Source: Hypomesus transpacificus (lineage: Eukaryota > Chordata > Actinopteri > Osmeriformes > Osmeridae). Taken from it: DNA of 64,000 nucleotides. This document shows, piece by piece, positions 1-21,527 of the stretch. Positions within the stretch are counted from its first letter, which is position 1. Each line of letters begins with the position of its first letter. The position numbers and the translations under genes are program-made. The DNA lies in contig NC_061065.1 in assembly GCF_021917145.1 (NCBI RefSeq), positions 12,802,394 to 12,866,393 on the forward strand, read 5' to 3'. The notes under the pieces were generated by a model that was not told where the DNA came from, did no database searches, and saw nothing but the letters and a program-made list of their open reading frames with translations.

Positions 1-1621
1 TGACTTTGATTTTATGAGACTTATGTATGATTTCCTACAGTACAGAATGCATTTAGATTACCAGTACATTTGAATAAGGATGGAGAACAATTTCCAAATA
101 ATACATTTTGGAAAGGGGATAAACACCTTTGAACCTGATTTCTCATATGGCAGTCCAACAGCAAATGGTCCAACACCAAATCAATGGGATAAAAGCACTT
201 TGTGAAAAAGTGGCAACGCTCCAACCATTATTACAGCTGAAAACACCCAGATGCCACATCAAACATCATGATAAGCACACAGCCAGAAGGACTTCAGCAA
301 CTCTAGCTCATGTGATGACACTCAATAGTGTGGGTCAACTAGAGAGAATGATACAGTCGTGTAATTAAGTGTTCATTTAGGTTGTGTAGTTAATTTCATG
401 ATTGGGTCACATTTTACACAGGTGATCCTCATAAGTTATATGTGTCTATTGTCCATTACTTGGATAGTACAGAGGACTAAAAAAAGACCTTGTCTCCATC
501 TGTGACCATCAAAAAGCTTGTAAATCCTCGAAGCTTAAATGGGCAACGGCAAGGTTTGACTACCAGAAGGTGAGACCAAGGTCGACACCTGCCCATCAGC
601 TGATTCAGTGAGCTTCACCCCTACTGGCAACCTATAGCGGAGTCCTCATAAGTCTCTCCCGTCATAAATACACTTTGAGACTCAATCGGCAACATCCCCT
701 CTCTGCCGCTCTATTGCTGCGCTTGCATAAGTAATGCTCCGCATGCATATTCAAGGCTTGTCGATTTCTTTTTACGGTTGGTCTCACAAAGCAAGCCAAC
801 GTGAACGGCTGGCTGCATCTGGCGCTATTCTTCCTCCCCTTACGCCGCCTTTGATATGGAACCGGCAAGGTCTCCTTCCTTTCTTCCTCGTTTGTGTTTT
901 GTTGTCATACCAGAAGATTAATTCTGGACGGTAGAATGGCGACGCGGAGATACAGTTCCCCCCTTGGCGCTGCCGGCAGAGACGATGCGGTCCTGCAGCT
1001 GGGTGGGGGTGAAAGGTCAAAGTATTCATGGGTGGGGAAATTGGGTCAGCCGGGATATGGGGCCGCTCTCAAGTGTTTGTGCTCAGAGCCTGGATCGCAG
1101 TGATTCGGCGATCATTTCTGGGGATATTGGGCGATGGCGTGAAACAATACACGCTACACCTGAGGCTTTTCACTGGGGTTTATTCGGGTTATCTTTTGTC
1201 TCCCTCCGAAAGTCTCCAGGAAGCTCCTTCACTCCCCCAGTGTCCCACTGCCGCACTCCTAACTATGATGGCTGCTCAGCAAACTGACTGAATAACAGAA
1301 AGGATGGGGACAGAGTTGTGTTTGCGGAAGTCAGTGCCAAGGCTGGCCCGACCCAATAAACAAACTAAACATTTGTTTAGGGCTCTGCGATTGGATCGGG
1401 CTCCCCCCCCCCCAAAAAGAAACTTGGGTAAAAATGAATAAATAACATTTTCCCAATCAATGGGCCCCATACACTATTGTTTTTATGGCCCCCAAAATCG
1501 TAGGGCCGACCTGGTCAGCACCAAATGTGTTCTGCTCTACAAGTATAGTTTCTATACTGGATATGGATACAGAATTGCTGGCAAACATTTTAGCAGGGAG
1601 GGCAAAACATAAAACTAACAA
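1..1621. other. Intergenic, no supported gene
   Basis: Only short overlapping reading frames occur on both strands and none resembles a known family. A run of C is present near 1406-1416. Around 1340-1520 the text has the look of a degraded dispersed repeat (GGCCCGACC- and GGGCCCC-type motifs), but I cannot assign it. The last exon proposed for the LRRC74-like gene ends at 1622, so part of this stretch may be its 3' UTR. Confidence 0.5.
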
Positions 1622-4600
1622 TTATAATCTCTGAACAGTCCCTAAGCTCTCTTCAGACAACAATTTTGTACTATATCTTCCATACATTTAGTCATTTAGC
1701 AGACGCTCTTTTCCAGAGCGACTTACAGTAAGTACAGGGACATTCCCCCCGAGGCAAGTAGGGTGAAGTGCCTTGCCCAAGGACACAACGTCGTTTGGCA
1801 CGGCGGGGAATCGATCCGGCAACCTTCTGATTACTAGCCCCACTCCCTCACCGCTCAGCCATCTGACTCCCCATAGCTCAGTCATATTCCATTGGGAAAT
1901 GCACTTTCACCATCAGACTCACCTATAATTGATTTTGCCTGTGCATTCCATGTCAAAGTTTTGGATCAACCACTCGAGCTGGTGCTTATCCAGAAGTATG
2001 CAAGCTTGCTGTAAGACATGACAGAATGGTAAAACATGCGATCATTGTAATGAACCATAACCTCTGTTCAGCAGTCTTTTGATTTTATGCCACAACTTTG
2101 ACGTGAAAGGTCCTATTGCAATGTTGCACAATTATGTGCGCACAGAAGTACGTAAGTACTGTCTATAGGTCCATCAACAATGAAGGCCAACGTATGTGGA
2201 ACCCATCAAACCAATTAGATTAGCTTTTATCATAGAAGTGTGTGGTTTGTGGATTACAGTTTCATACCTGTGCAGCTTTCCTAAAGTCTGAGTTAGACAC
2301 CTGCATTGTTCCCTCCTTATCCAACGTTTGGAAGAAATCCATAAAACTTTCCTTTCTCTCATCCAGGTAGCCCTACAAAATACACAATTCATGGGAATAA
2401 TCTATTGTTTATATTTACAATAGATATCAGTTGTTTTTATTAGTTTGATTCATTTTAAATAGCATCACACCAAATGGATGTCGATGTCAGCTTCAGTCTC
2501 ACTACCAAGCTTAGAAACTAGTCTTAGTCAAAGCTTTTTGTGTGTGCATTGTGTTAAAACGGAGGGCTAAAAGCAAATACGTCTTTAATGTGAACACAAT
2601 CCTGACCTGGAAGATCTTGAGGGCATCTGAGGGCTTCTTATTCCTGGTAATGGACCCGCTCACTCCCTGGTACTGGACCACCAGAGTTGAGTGGTCCTGA
2701 AGGATCGTGTCTAGCAGCTCCACAAACTGCTCATTCACCAGCACAGTCTATCAGTCACAAATACAGTGCATATGTGCATACATGAATACACGTAGTACAT
2801 AGTACCATCACCCACACACACAATATGGGCACTGCACAGACACACAAATCAATTTCCCGGTACAGAATTGAAAGGGAATGTGCTCACTGAGATGTTAACC
2901 TCCTCCAGGGCTGATTTGGGGTTGTTCTTCATGGAGGTGAGCAAAGCCAAAGCTCCAACTTTTGTTATGGGGTTAGAGGCCATCTTCAGACGGGGGAAAA
3001 CATAGAATCATGAAGGGGGGGGGGGGGGACTTTGTGAAATCGAAAGAGCCCTGAAACACTCAAAGCTCTCACCTTCCTGATATTACAATGAAATACTCGC
3101 AATTGTAATTCTATTATCCCATCCAATCACACACCAGTTTCAGGTATTGAGACAATATTGTCAGCTAGGCCTTTCCACCTTCCACAATCCAACTCACGCT
3201 CTGGTTCCCTCCCCCCTCCACCCACGCCAAATGACCCAGCCACCCATGTCAGTCCAGACCCACCCACCCACCCGTAAGACCCTGAGGCTGTCGTTGGCGG
3301 CGAGGCCCTGGAAGAGCACCCGAGTGCCCTCGTCGCTGATGCGGTTGCTGCTGACATCCAGCAGCACCAGGGTGTTGTTGTGGTGCAAAGCCTCGCCCAG
3401 AGCCTGGGCCCCGACATTGCCAAAGCCGTTGTAGGACAAGTCCAGCTGCTTCAGGGTCACGTTCACCTGGAGCAGAGGAGGGGGCGGGGGGTCAAAGGTC
3501 AAATGTGAGGAAAACAGCAGGCAAGTGACTCTGAGGAACCTCAGTGTTTGAGCAGGCATGAGTGTTGATGTCTTACCTTCAGACCAGCACACAAGGCCAC
3601 AGCTCCACTCATCCTCAGGTGGTTCCAGCTCAGGTCCAGTGCCTCTATTCCCTCATTGTTGCCTGAGAGACAACTTTCATCAAAAAACTGAAATCCAGTA
3701 ACTGAAATCTCCATGAATTGCTGTCCACATAATGTATATATGGACATGGGCTTTGAGTTGGGATGTATTAAGCAGCGTGACCACCCTCCTAGCATCTATT
3801 CTATTTTATGTAACATGACATGATTTACTTTGTGGCATTGGTGGAGGCATCCATTTGGGAAATGGAAACGTGAGGTAAACCAAACAAATTGTCATACGCA
3901 TTTAGAAACAGAAGTGAGCAAGCTATGATGTATTTGAGAGGAAACCATTACAAACAGATGCTACTCTGGACCACAGTGAGCAGCCATCTCACCCAACATC
4001 TGTCCAAGATAATGTCCTCCCTTTTCACACAACTGGTTGTGACTCAGGACCAATTCCTTCACCCTGTAGTTGTTCTAGTGAGAAATAAATTGTTGTGGAG
4101 CAGGGTGGTTACTTAATGATTGGGTATGAGCTTGAAATTAGTTTGAGTCCTTTCAATCAATAATTGGCTCAATCTAAGAGGAAACTTCCTTTTGTGCTGC
4201 TTTAAAATGGAAAATAACTTGGAGGTTTATAGCCATTCTAGTCTCTACAGTGTTTATAAGTGCTGTAACACTAAAATGGACTCACGGCAAAAGCTTCTGC
4301 AAATGTTCTGGCATCTTCATCTACAAACCCGTTTCCTGGTGTGCAAGGAGGAGCGATAGCTTAAGGAATCATTCTTCAGTTTTTAAGTTTGAGTCCAGAT
4401 CTTGCACTTATTATCACCTCACCTGACATTTTCAGTGATTTGACGGAAACATTTTCTGCCAGCAATTTGGTGATGCATTTAACTCCCTTTGACTGAAGAT
4501 GGTTGTTGGAGAGATTCTGGAACAATGAATTTTCATACATTATTAGAGTAAACTAACATATTTGTTGCCATCTAGTGGAGTAAATAAAGATTACTGCATT

Positions 4601-5934
4601 ACACAAAAACCTATTGACTTCTAAACATAACCAACCTGTGAGCAATGTAGTTACTTTCATTCATGTTGATTATTCAAATCAAAATCCAAAGTGTATAACA
4701 AACGCCTAGTATGCAGGATGAATACTAGGAAAATTCAATGCTTTCTATTTCTTCCCTCAATATGAATGTGTAAAAGAATTCTATGGCATGTTACCACACT
4801 CTGGATGGTGAAGTTCTCATTCAGCATCTCCATGAGGTAGTGCGTTCCCTCTGCCTGCAGGAAGTTATCCTCCAGCTCCAGATGGATGACATCAAGGTCA
4901 GACTGGAAGGACACAACAGGGTCACTTTGGCAACCAGTCCTACCAACGCTAAAAGCTTGGATAAGGTTACTGTAGCTTAGGTTGTATCTCAGGAAATTAA
5001 ACTATGATCATCATACCAGTTATATATCTACTTATTTATCCAGTTATATACACTTTTGTTAAATATTTTATCAAACTAAACATTTTACTGCCCCAAGTAC
5101 TGGTCATTAAATACCTTCTACCAATCAGATGACCACAGGTTAGTCCACTTGTACCTTTATCACTAATTTAACATGCCACTCAGTGGCATTTTCCATGCGA
5201 GAAGGAACCCAAAACCCATGCTTAAATGTTCTAGTGGCCCCCTACCACCAGGGCGATAGCCAGGGCTTTGGCCCCCAGGGGTCCCAGGCCATGGTGGTTC
5301 ATTTTGAGGGTGGAGTTTCCCAGCCGGCGCATGTAGAAGGAGGCAGGCACCGCACCACACAGCTGGCAAGCATGGAGGTAGAGCTCAGTGGGAGTGACCC
5401 GTCTGGCCCTCTGGTCTGCATCTGAAGAAGAGAAGAAGATGGAGGTTGAGGGCAGTTAAAATGAGCTTGGTTCAAGGACTCTGACTGTACCTTACTGTTG
5501 ATCATCCCACAGAGTAAAATGTTGATGTGTTGATTTAAGTTGGAGGAAATTGCATTTTTTGGGTTCATTTTATTTTCGCTATCCTATCTACTCACTTATA
5601 AATTAAGTCAAGCTGTGTCAGCGTAACAATGCTTAAGACAAAACAAGTGCCCAGAAGCGACATATTTAAATTCACAAGATCACCACCTGGTTTACAGGCT
5701 ATAATTTACATTCAATTATAAATGCACTTAGTTTCTTGACAACTTCTTGTAATGTGTCAGCTTCATGGTACCATCAGGTTCCAGGTCAGTGTCCCATTCA
5801 GCATCACTGTCGATCTCCTCCACTTGGGTTGAAGCGGGGCTGTCCTCCTGCTCTGTGGCCTCTGGGGACAGGTCTGATGGTGCTGTTGTCTCCTTTTCTT
5901 CCTCACTGGTTTGTGCCTCCTCGTTGTCAGACAT
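1622..5934 (-). CDS. lrrc74a: LRRC74-family leucine-rich repeat protein, 13 coding exons
   Basis: Coding exons (minus strand, 5' to 3'): 5934-5772, 5421-5246, 4902-4795, 4516-4423, 4335-4286, 4074-3993, 3662-3577, 3466-3272, 2983-2888, 2747-2607, 2372-2268, 2008-1923, 1676-1622. Each junction has GT/AG signals, phases agree throughout, and the lengths sum to 1437 nt (478 aa plus stop). The N-terminus is acidic and disordered (start MSDNEEAQ), ending in DAEWDTDLEPD. A pre-repeat segment with NHHGLGPLGAKALA follows, then ribonuclease-inhibitor-type LRRs (LELEDN, NLSNNHL, LVLSHNQL, ALDLSWNHL, QLDLSYNGFG, LLDVSSNRIS). A C-terminal segment (FMDFFQTLDKEGTMQ) looks like a degenerate EF-hand, as recalled for LRRC74A (human about 488 aa). 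The length and EF-like tail favour LRRC74A over the shorter LRRC74B. Function in the literature is poorly defined; LRR proteins usually act as binding scaffolds. The last exon (1676-1622) is the least certain because it rests only on splice phase and a stop. Confidence 0.85.
1684..1876. repeat. Teleost dispersed repeat (TTTAGCAGACGCTCTT type)
   Basis: Contains the very common fish repeat text 'catttagcagacgctctt...gagcgacttacagta' followed by 'ccttgcccaaggacacaacg' and a CAGCCATCTGACTCCCC-like end. It lies in the last intron of the LRRC74-like gene. I recognise it as a widespread teleost interspersed element, probably a SINE or non-autonomous element, but cannot name the family. Confidence 0.7.
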
Positions 5935-7061
5935 TGCACTGACCTTCAGAACCTTCCTGAAACCTCACTGAAAGCAAGCAACCACAGAGACTTTGGGTTG
6001 GTAAGCCAACACGTGGAACTAAATGAATTTGCATGCAAATGTGAATCAACAGTACAAAATTAAGTGTGAAACTACTATAAAAAATCAGTAAAATGTCAAT
6101 TTGAAAGCTGTGATACCTAGGTAGTTTCTAGGTAGATAGTGACAAGTAGTTCTAAATCATTTTGGAACGTAAGTTATTGAGTAATAATGAAACAATAGAA
6201 CCACATTGAAGCATCACAAAAGCCTTCTCTTTGACATGTCTTACAAGTCTACTCTACCCCCCCCCCCCCCTCCCATTCTGAGCTGAGTGCCCACTAATGT
6301 CAGTTGACTCATCCAATGACAATGAAAATGAGTTGGACTTTTACACAGCACCCCTGCTCTCGTCAGTCGGCACCCCGGTTGGGAAACACTGTACTAGATC
6401 TACAGTTGCATGTATAACATGTAGTTAAAGTTGCTGCAATATTGAGGATCAAAGACAACCCTTTCTGAATTATCTTGTTATTTCGACTTTTCATGAATTT
6501 GTCGATCATATCACTGCAAGAGGGGATAACATTTTTAAGTAGTTTCCTTCCATTTCGTGATCCACCACATCAATGCTGTCCCACAAATAGTTTACTTTGA
6601 CATCTGACCAGAATCAACTTACCTTTCTGATCCTGCAGACATTTGTTGTTGGCTCTTTGGAACATATGGATCATAGCACTTATGATACCAAGTATTGCAC
6701 AGGAACATTACATTTTCCTGCAGCTGGCTCTTGGGTCACTTGGATTTTCAGTATTCACTTCAAGGCTGGGACATTTGTTGAGGGCAAAATCACGCTATGA
6801 AGGATGGCTCCCAGCAGAGCCACAGCTGTAACTACACTTATCCCTACCCCCCCCCCCAAGACAAAATGGTTGTATGTGGATTATAGAAATATACAGGAAG
6901 ACTCTTGGATGTTGCTGACAGGAGCCCACCTCTTGATGTGCTCTATGCTTTACCTGTTGCTCTACTGACCCAACCTACAGGACACCTCAAATACAGGTCA
7001 GGTTCCAAACACCAATACACTTGACAAAAACATGACAAACAGCAGATCCTTTTCCAAAAAC
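5935..7061. other. Intergenic between LRRC74-like gene and rps12
   Basis: Upstream of the LRRC74-like start and downstream of the rps12 polyadenylation signal. A C-homopolymer lies at about 6256-6271 and another near 6847-6858. The text 'ccggttgggaaacactg' near 6373-6390 is typical of degraded fish repeats. No coding evidence. Confidence 0.5.
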
Positions 7062-7067
7062 TTTATT
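7062..7067 (-). terminator. rps12 polyadenylation signal AATAAA
   Basis: TTTATT on the plus strand reads AATAAA on the minus strand. It begins only about 7 nt after the rps12 stop codon, which fits the very short 3' UTR usual for this gene. Confidence 0.75.
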
Positions 7068-7073
7068 GACACC

Positions 7074-8911
<1,838 letters not shown>

Positions 8912-9059
8912 TGTAAATTAGCGATGGATGATGAACCTAAACTTCTGAAATAAAGACGAAACACAAAAAATAAATTGTTGTTCATGATAACACGGTCGTT
9001 TTAGTGACATTATATCAAAGGATGTTGCAAAAATCGCGTAGATTCGAGTAGATGCTGTA

Positions 9060-9110
9060 GGAACCCACCCAAACCTCCTCTCGGACAGCGGGTAAAGAGG
9101 ACGTCATAGG
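9060..9110 (-). promoter_or_regulatory. rps12 core promoter and 5'-TOP start
   Basis: On the minus strand a CRE-like TGACGTC is followed at once by a pyrimidine tract CCTCTTTACC (about 9100 downward), a terminal oligopyrimidine start as expected for ribosomal-protein mRNAs. It continues into GGAGGTTTGG, a text also recalled from the human RPS12 5' UTR, then a GTGGGT donor. TOP mRNAs are translationally controlled by the mTOR pathway. Confidence 0.65.
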
Positions 9111-9522
9111 GTAGCGACATTCATTTAAGGCCAAAAGGACCCATACAAACAGAAATACCGGCTACAAATATGCCTGTCAGATAATGAGTTTTTGCGTAAA
9201 TGTAGTAGCCCTATATAATTACCAGACCCATGCATAAAGATTGCTATATGGCTCTGATAATTACAAAGTATTATTTTAACATATATTTACAATAAATAGT
9301 AATTGAATTTAGTGAATCTACCTAATTTAGTGCCGCAAGGATGCGCTATTTCCAACAAATGAACAAGAAACAACTGTTGCGAGATATTTACCTGTTACTG
9401 GGTCATTACCTTTGGCCGTGTGCTAAAGTCAATTGTAAACATTTCTCTGACTAACCCCAGACAATCCTCCCAAGTAGTCTACCTCATGCGAAGTGTCTGC
9501 GTATGTGCGTGTGTGTGTGTGT

Positions 9523-9616
<94 letters not shown>

Positions 9617-9978
9617 AACAACATGTGAGTGTTTGTGTGAGAGAAACAGAAAGAAAGAAAGATAGAAAGAAAGAAAGCTATCACCTGAGTGTGTTCACAT
9701 GTGTGTATGTGTGTGTATGTGTGTAGATGTGTCAATATGAGGCAGGCCTGCTGATCCATGAAAACCAACAGGAATGGCAGGCAGACAGATAGGTGTGGCC
9801 ACCAGGCAAACCATGTCTAAACCTGCATGCTCACTCTGCTGGTGTGCCAAAACCTGCTTACACTTTAGCTACCCACATTACTTCACTGATACAGAGCACC
9901 ACTTTCCACTTCTACCTAAACACAAATACTTGCACACTCGTCCTCTTGGCATTAGTGATACTTTATTGCACAATTATC
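9111..9978. other. Intergenic between divergent rps12 and SH3BGRL3-like genes
   Basis: Divergent intergenic stretch holding the promoter of rps12 on the left and, presumably, that of the SH3BGRL3-like gene on the right. Apart from the GA microsatellite I see no gene. The 5' UTR of the SH3BGRL3-like gene should lie in the right-hand part (9730-9978), but its start cannot be placed. Confidence 0.5.
9506..9615. repeat. (TG)n/(GA)n microsatellite
   Basis: Short TG run followed by about 45 GA dinucleotides. Long arginine/glutamate or serine/leucine reading frames across it are artefacts of the repeat. Confidence 0.95.
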
Positions 9979-11471
9979 ATGTCTATCCTAGTGTATTACA
10001 CCAGCGTCAGCAGCTCAAGAGAGGTATGTGTTTTCTTGCTTTATTCTTTCCCCAGAGACATGGCCAATGTGGACACAATTTGTTTGATCTGCGACAATTC
10101 TTCTCGTCGATACTGTGGTGTGATAACATTCTTGATAATGGCCTTATGTGCTTTTGCAGTTCTGGTTTGTTAAGTTTTCTTTTTTGTTTGACCTTAAAAC
10201 CTCTGTTTAGTTTACTGCGATATGTGGTTGTTGAATGCGGTGTTTGCTTCTGGTGCCTAGGGAGTACTGTAAAACTTACTGCCTAGGGAATACTGTAAAA
10301 GTTGGCCCAGAGATACACAAACCCCAGGTTTCGATCCACACCTGTACTCAATGCTTGGCTGAAAATCTCCCATGAACCTTTACCTCAGGTGAAGAAGCAT
10401 CAGAGCAAGATCTTCTCATACCTGGACTCTAAGAAGATTGCATACAAGACCCTGGACATCTCCCAGAGTTCTGAAATCAAGGACGAGATGAGGAAGAAGA
10501 CCGGCGACCCGACTTCCCTGCCCCCGCAGATCTTTCATGGAGACACCTACTGTGGGGTGAGTCCTCTTAGACACATGCAACATCTGCGCCACTGGTAAAG
10601 CTACGGTTTGGCTTTCAGCGTTATCCTGTGCTGTGCTCACAGCAGACAGACAGACAGACAGACAGACAGATGACATGCACAAACTGACTACCTTTTCTGA
10701 ATCAAACTCAGTGCTTCTTAAGAGTTCATTGCAAATAATAGTTTGGCAAATGTGATGATTTGATTATGACATATTGCCGGTGAATTTATTCACGTCACAT
10801 GTCTATTTTAAATCATGGTGCTGTTACTGGACATCCTGGTCGACCTAATGTATCCATTAGGACAAGATCAGGTTTGTTTGATGCGTATGCAAACACGTGC
10901 ACAACACTATACACACCTATTCTCGTGCCCCAAATGTACACACAGATAATGACGCATACTCTCACACACACAACACACCCTCCTCCGATCAATTCACAAT
11001 ACCAAGCAGAGACAATAAATTCTCGCTCAGACAGTGCTGGAATGCCACAACAGGACACACCTTTCTCATTAAGTTATCACCATATATGAACGTCGGGGGG
11101 TGAAAAAAATGTTGCTGAAAATGCTGAATGTGCTGTCTGGCTGGTTATAGTCGCAAGCCTTATTATCTAGGAACCTGTTTATCTAGGAACTCCCATTTCT
11201 ATTTATTTGCACTGGAGTCAGTCAGCATCTCAGAAAAACTATTAGATTATGCCTTGTCATTTTGAATTAGTTTAATGCAAAGACCCACTTCATACTGTCT
11301 CTACCTACTTCTAGGAACAACATGCAAGTCTTTGAGCACCTGCCTTTTAAAGTTAATCCCCTGTCTCCCTCTCTCTCTCTTTCTGTCTCTCTCTCACACA
11401 TACAAAAGGACTACAGTATGTTTGACACTGCACTGGAAGATGAGACAGTAGAGGCCTTCCTCAAGCTCTAA
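9979..11471 (+). CDS. sh3bgrl3: SH3BGRL3-like thioredoxin-fold protein, 3 exons
   Basis: Exons 9979-10023, 10389-10556 and 11409-11471, all phase 0 with GT-AG introns; 276 nt gives 91 aa plus stop. The protein starts MSILVYYTSVSSSRE and contains DISQSSEIKDEMR, LPPQIFHGDTYCG, and ends EAFLKL. This matches the SH3BGRL3 pattern (93 aa in human; DISQ, DEMR, PPQI, GDxYCGDY, EFLKL). The family has a glutaredoxin-like fold without the catalytic CxxC and acts as a small cytosolic adaptor-like protein. Exon boundaries fall at the same residues as in sh3bgrl2, which faces it tail to tail. Human SH3BGRL3 is on another chromosome from SH3BGRL2, so this may be a fish-specific paralogue and the symbol is provisional. 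Confidence 0.9.
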
Positions 11472-11550
11472 CCAGGAAAAGAAAACCGCTCACCAATCTG
11501 TCTTATTTGAAATGTTTGTTTTATAAATGATAACACAATACATATTAAGC

Positions 11551-11556
11551 AATAAA
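11551..11556 (+). terminator. Polyadenylation signal of SH3BGRL3-like gene
   Basis: AATAAA about 80 nt after the stop codon at 11471, inside an AT-rich 3' UTR. Confidence 0.6.
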
Positions 11557-12808
11557 TACATACAAAGTTGTTTAACTTCGGTATGTCTTTTTTGTGGGAG
11601 ACACCGAGGTTGGAATGGAAATGTGACATGGAGAAATACCTATATACAATAACATCCACACAGATTTTGACTTTTGTGTGTGATGCAAATAGAATGTCAT
11701 GTGTCATCTAGTATGGGTCCAGTGCTTCAGTGTTACAATCATTTACAGACGGCGTAATTGCACCCAGGCAGTGGACATACCTTATTAAAAGACACACATC
11801 CCCATGTTGACAACCTGGTAACATGTACACTAAGATCTTTCTAACTTTACATTCAAACAAGCTTGTTTGTATACCTTAGTGATCTCATGGGAAATTATGA
11901 CAAATTCTATCTCCACTCCTTGTGATCAAACAATCACAGTGAGGACGCAGAGCTTTCCTCATACCATGAATAGATGGAATATCTGCAAAAATACAGTCCT
12001 TGTGAAACAGATGAAAGGGGAGGAACAGAAGGACAGATCTTTTACAAAGCTGAACACTGGAGCTTAATCTGTCCATGAGAAAAGAGATAACACCAATCAT
12101 GGTGTCAAACACTGGGAAGGTGACTGGAGAAAGTGGAGAGAAATGAGAATATGCCACAATTAGAAGGACACTTACTGTACCAGACTGGGCTGCTTCTTTG
12201 AATTGCTGTGGTTACCATTGTGTTCTATTTCAGCGTTACTGATTCTGTACTCATTCCCAGTAGATGAGTAAACTGGGATAAACTGGTTTTCATTCATGAG
12301 CCTTTTGTGCTCCTAGTCAGTGTTTTGTCCCCCCAGTACGAAACATCGAAGTGATGTCAATTAGATGTCTCATGTAGAGGTGTCCAGTCATCAGGATTCA
12401 GCTCTGGCTGTCTCCTCATAAACAAAAAGTTGCTACTTCTTTCGGTTATCCCTTGTTGGCTTAGAGGGTAGGGCGACTATGTAGCTACATTTACAGTCCT
12501 GTATTTACAGTGGCTAGCTGAATTAGTTAACTCGATGAGCTACATAGTTTGGATGCAATGAGGAAACTTGTGCAAACCATGGTTTAGATGACTTTGCTTT
12601 TTTAATACAACTGAAAGAGATTATATGAATTGACAGTAGCATTACCTGAATTCAATCTGACATTTCAGCATGGTTTTAGGGTAATTTCAGGTCATGACAT
12701 TAAATGTCCATGTGCAAAAATGGTAGCCCTAGCACACTAAGTCCCTGATAAAGAAGAACCATTATGACTTCAGACTACATAAAAAATACATTCTGTTTAA
12801 AATAAAGT
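11557..12808. other. Intergenic between two convergent SH3BGRL-family genes
   Basis: No coding signal seen. AT-rich unique-looking sequence. AATAAA at 12801-12806 on the plus strand lies beside TTTATT at 12809-12814, so polyadenylation signals for both strands nearly touch here. Confidence 0.5.
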
Positions 12809-14886
12809 TTTATTGCTCAAATTTGACAACATAAATAATGCCATAAAAAACTGGAAAATATTTTTTCAATCCTTGTTTACATCACGGTGTGTCACTTTTA
12901 TCAACAGCAGGTACCGGCAGGCAAAACATATACTTTTTAGTGATTGTCAAGGACAAAAATAACCTGAAATCTGTGTTTGCCAGACCCACACCATGGTACT
13001 GGCGAACTGAAAGCATGAAATTGATCAATATGGGGAAAACGACATGAGCCTAGGGAGTCTGAGGGGCCATCCTATACAGTACTGTTCATCCATCTGTTAC
13101 TTATCTTTTCACTGTCAAAATATGGGTTGTTACTAGACTTTTGTCTGGCCTTTGTGGTTGTTTTAGTGTCAAAACGTATGCATACACTGCCAGAGTTAGC
13201 ATGCAATAAAGAGCAAAGCAAGCATGACAAACAGACAGTACACAGAGTGTCCAGCAAATTTGATCTAATACAGTAAACCTACATAAACCCTTTAGAGACA
13301 GTACACAGCATGCATCAACAAACAACTGTTATGTACACGTTTATTTCTTGTACAGTTCAAAAGCCGCAAGGGGAATGTTCATTTTGTTTTACAGTATGAA
13401 AGCAAGTTTTACTTTGGAATGTCTGCTTTTCCCTCGAAACATGAATATAGTTCCACGTTAATTCGCAAGATGGCGCTACAGAATGGGTCTCTTTGCATGC
13501 CTTTGTGTATGATCTCTAAAGGCCAAAAGGGCCCCTGTGTGTCCATCATGTGTAAGCACAAAATGATTGTTCATCCATCCATGATAATTTAATAAGAGTG
13601 AATCAGCGCAATAAGGGGAAAGAGGGAAGTGGGGGAGAAAAGGAGGAGGGAGAGTTACAGGGATGGGGGTAAGACAGTTTGTTGAAGCGTTTATGCAACT
13701 GCACTATCCTTTAAGGTGAACGGAATCCATGCAGTGACAGGTGAAAGACAATGAAAGAGAGAGAGGAGAGACAGAGAGAAAGGGGGAATGAGAGAGAACG
13801 AGAGAAAGAGAGAGAAAACATACTGCAAATGAAAGATGAAGCATCTGTCCATCTGCTTAATCCAGGGGGTAGGATCATACATCATGTGACTGTCTCTTTC
13901 CCCGACCACTCTCTACTTATAGAAAATGGGATGGGATCCTGCTGTTGTTTGTGTTTGATTTTGAGAGACATAACAGAAACACCCTTGCAAATCTGACTGT
14001 GACACTACGGACACTTTTCACCACACCATTCACCACAGTGTGGTGGAAAAATCATTTCGTAGCTATAATAGTCTTGCACATGAAAGTTTGACAATGTGGA
14101 TAAATGAAGAAAAACAAACAACATGAGGGAGATTTGTTTTTCATTTAGACCATGCAGTAATGGTCCAAGGTCACTCGTAGTTTGATCACCACTTCATCTT
14201 TTCACACAAAACAATGTCCATAGACACACACACGCCCACGTGCACACACACACACCTACGCTAGCCCCCAGGTTGTCTCAGGTTGCATTAAGTGCTCCCT
14301 CTCAATTTCCTTCACTTCTCACAGCCTTCATTAACAACCTTTAACTGACACACACGCACACAGACACACACACACACGTACACACCCACATTAGTGTTGT
14401 CTTTCTGTCTGCATGGTTGTACTACCCGTTCAAAAGCCATGTGAGACATACTGCCACATACTACGCTGAAGATTTCACAGGACTGCTACATGGACTGGGG
14501 AACTCACCACAGCTACATACACTTCTACTGATTCAAAAGGAGCTAAATTTGAGTTCTGTTACACAAAGAATACATAACTATAAACACCACGCTTTCAGTA
14601 TCAGAAGTTGTACAAATACAAGGAAGTAACATCTAAAAGTGTTCGACCTATCTCTCCACGCTCCACTCCGGCAGGTTAGACTTGAGGTGTATCAGTGAAG
14701 CGTGGGTGGAATGGTTTCAAAGGGAAGCAGTGGAGCTCTGATGTTTGGCAACGTGGTGGCATCTCCAGGAGATGTGGTGGGGAACTTTCACTGAGGGGGT
14801 AAACGAGGCGGTGATGGTGGTGGAGGGGCGATCAGCCTCAGTGCTTCAGGGTTCCTCAGGGTTCCTCATGGCATTGACGGGGGCTC
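12809..14886 (-). other. Probable sh3bgrl2 3' UTR
   Basis: From the sh3bgrl2 stop to a minus-strand AATAAA (plus TTTATT 12809-12814) is about 2.1 kb with no reading frame of note. It includes GA-rich (13752-13820) and CA-rich (14226-14256, 14350-14378) tracts. A CAAGATGGCGCTAC motif resembling a YY1 site lies near 13466-13479. The extent of the UTR is inferred only from the signal; an earlier end is possible. Confidence 0.35.

Positions 14887-21527
<6,641 letters not shown>

Noticed and set aside
9484..9768. Serine/leucine-rich and arginine/glutamate-rich frames
   Set aside because: Translations of the GA/CT microsatellite; the same applies at 52702-53097, 54220-54568 and 56628-57041.
9979..10286. 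Longer overlapping frames (170 and 126 codons) around the SH3BGRL3-like first exon
   Set aside because: They run through intron 1; only the 15 codons up to the GTATGT donor at 10024 fit the family.
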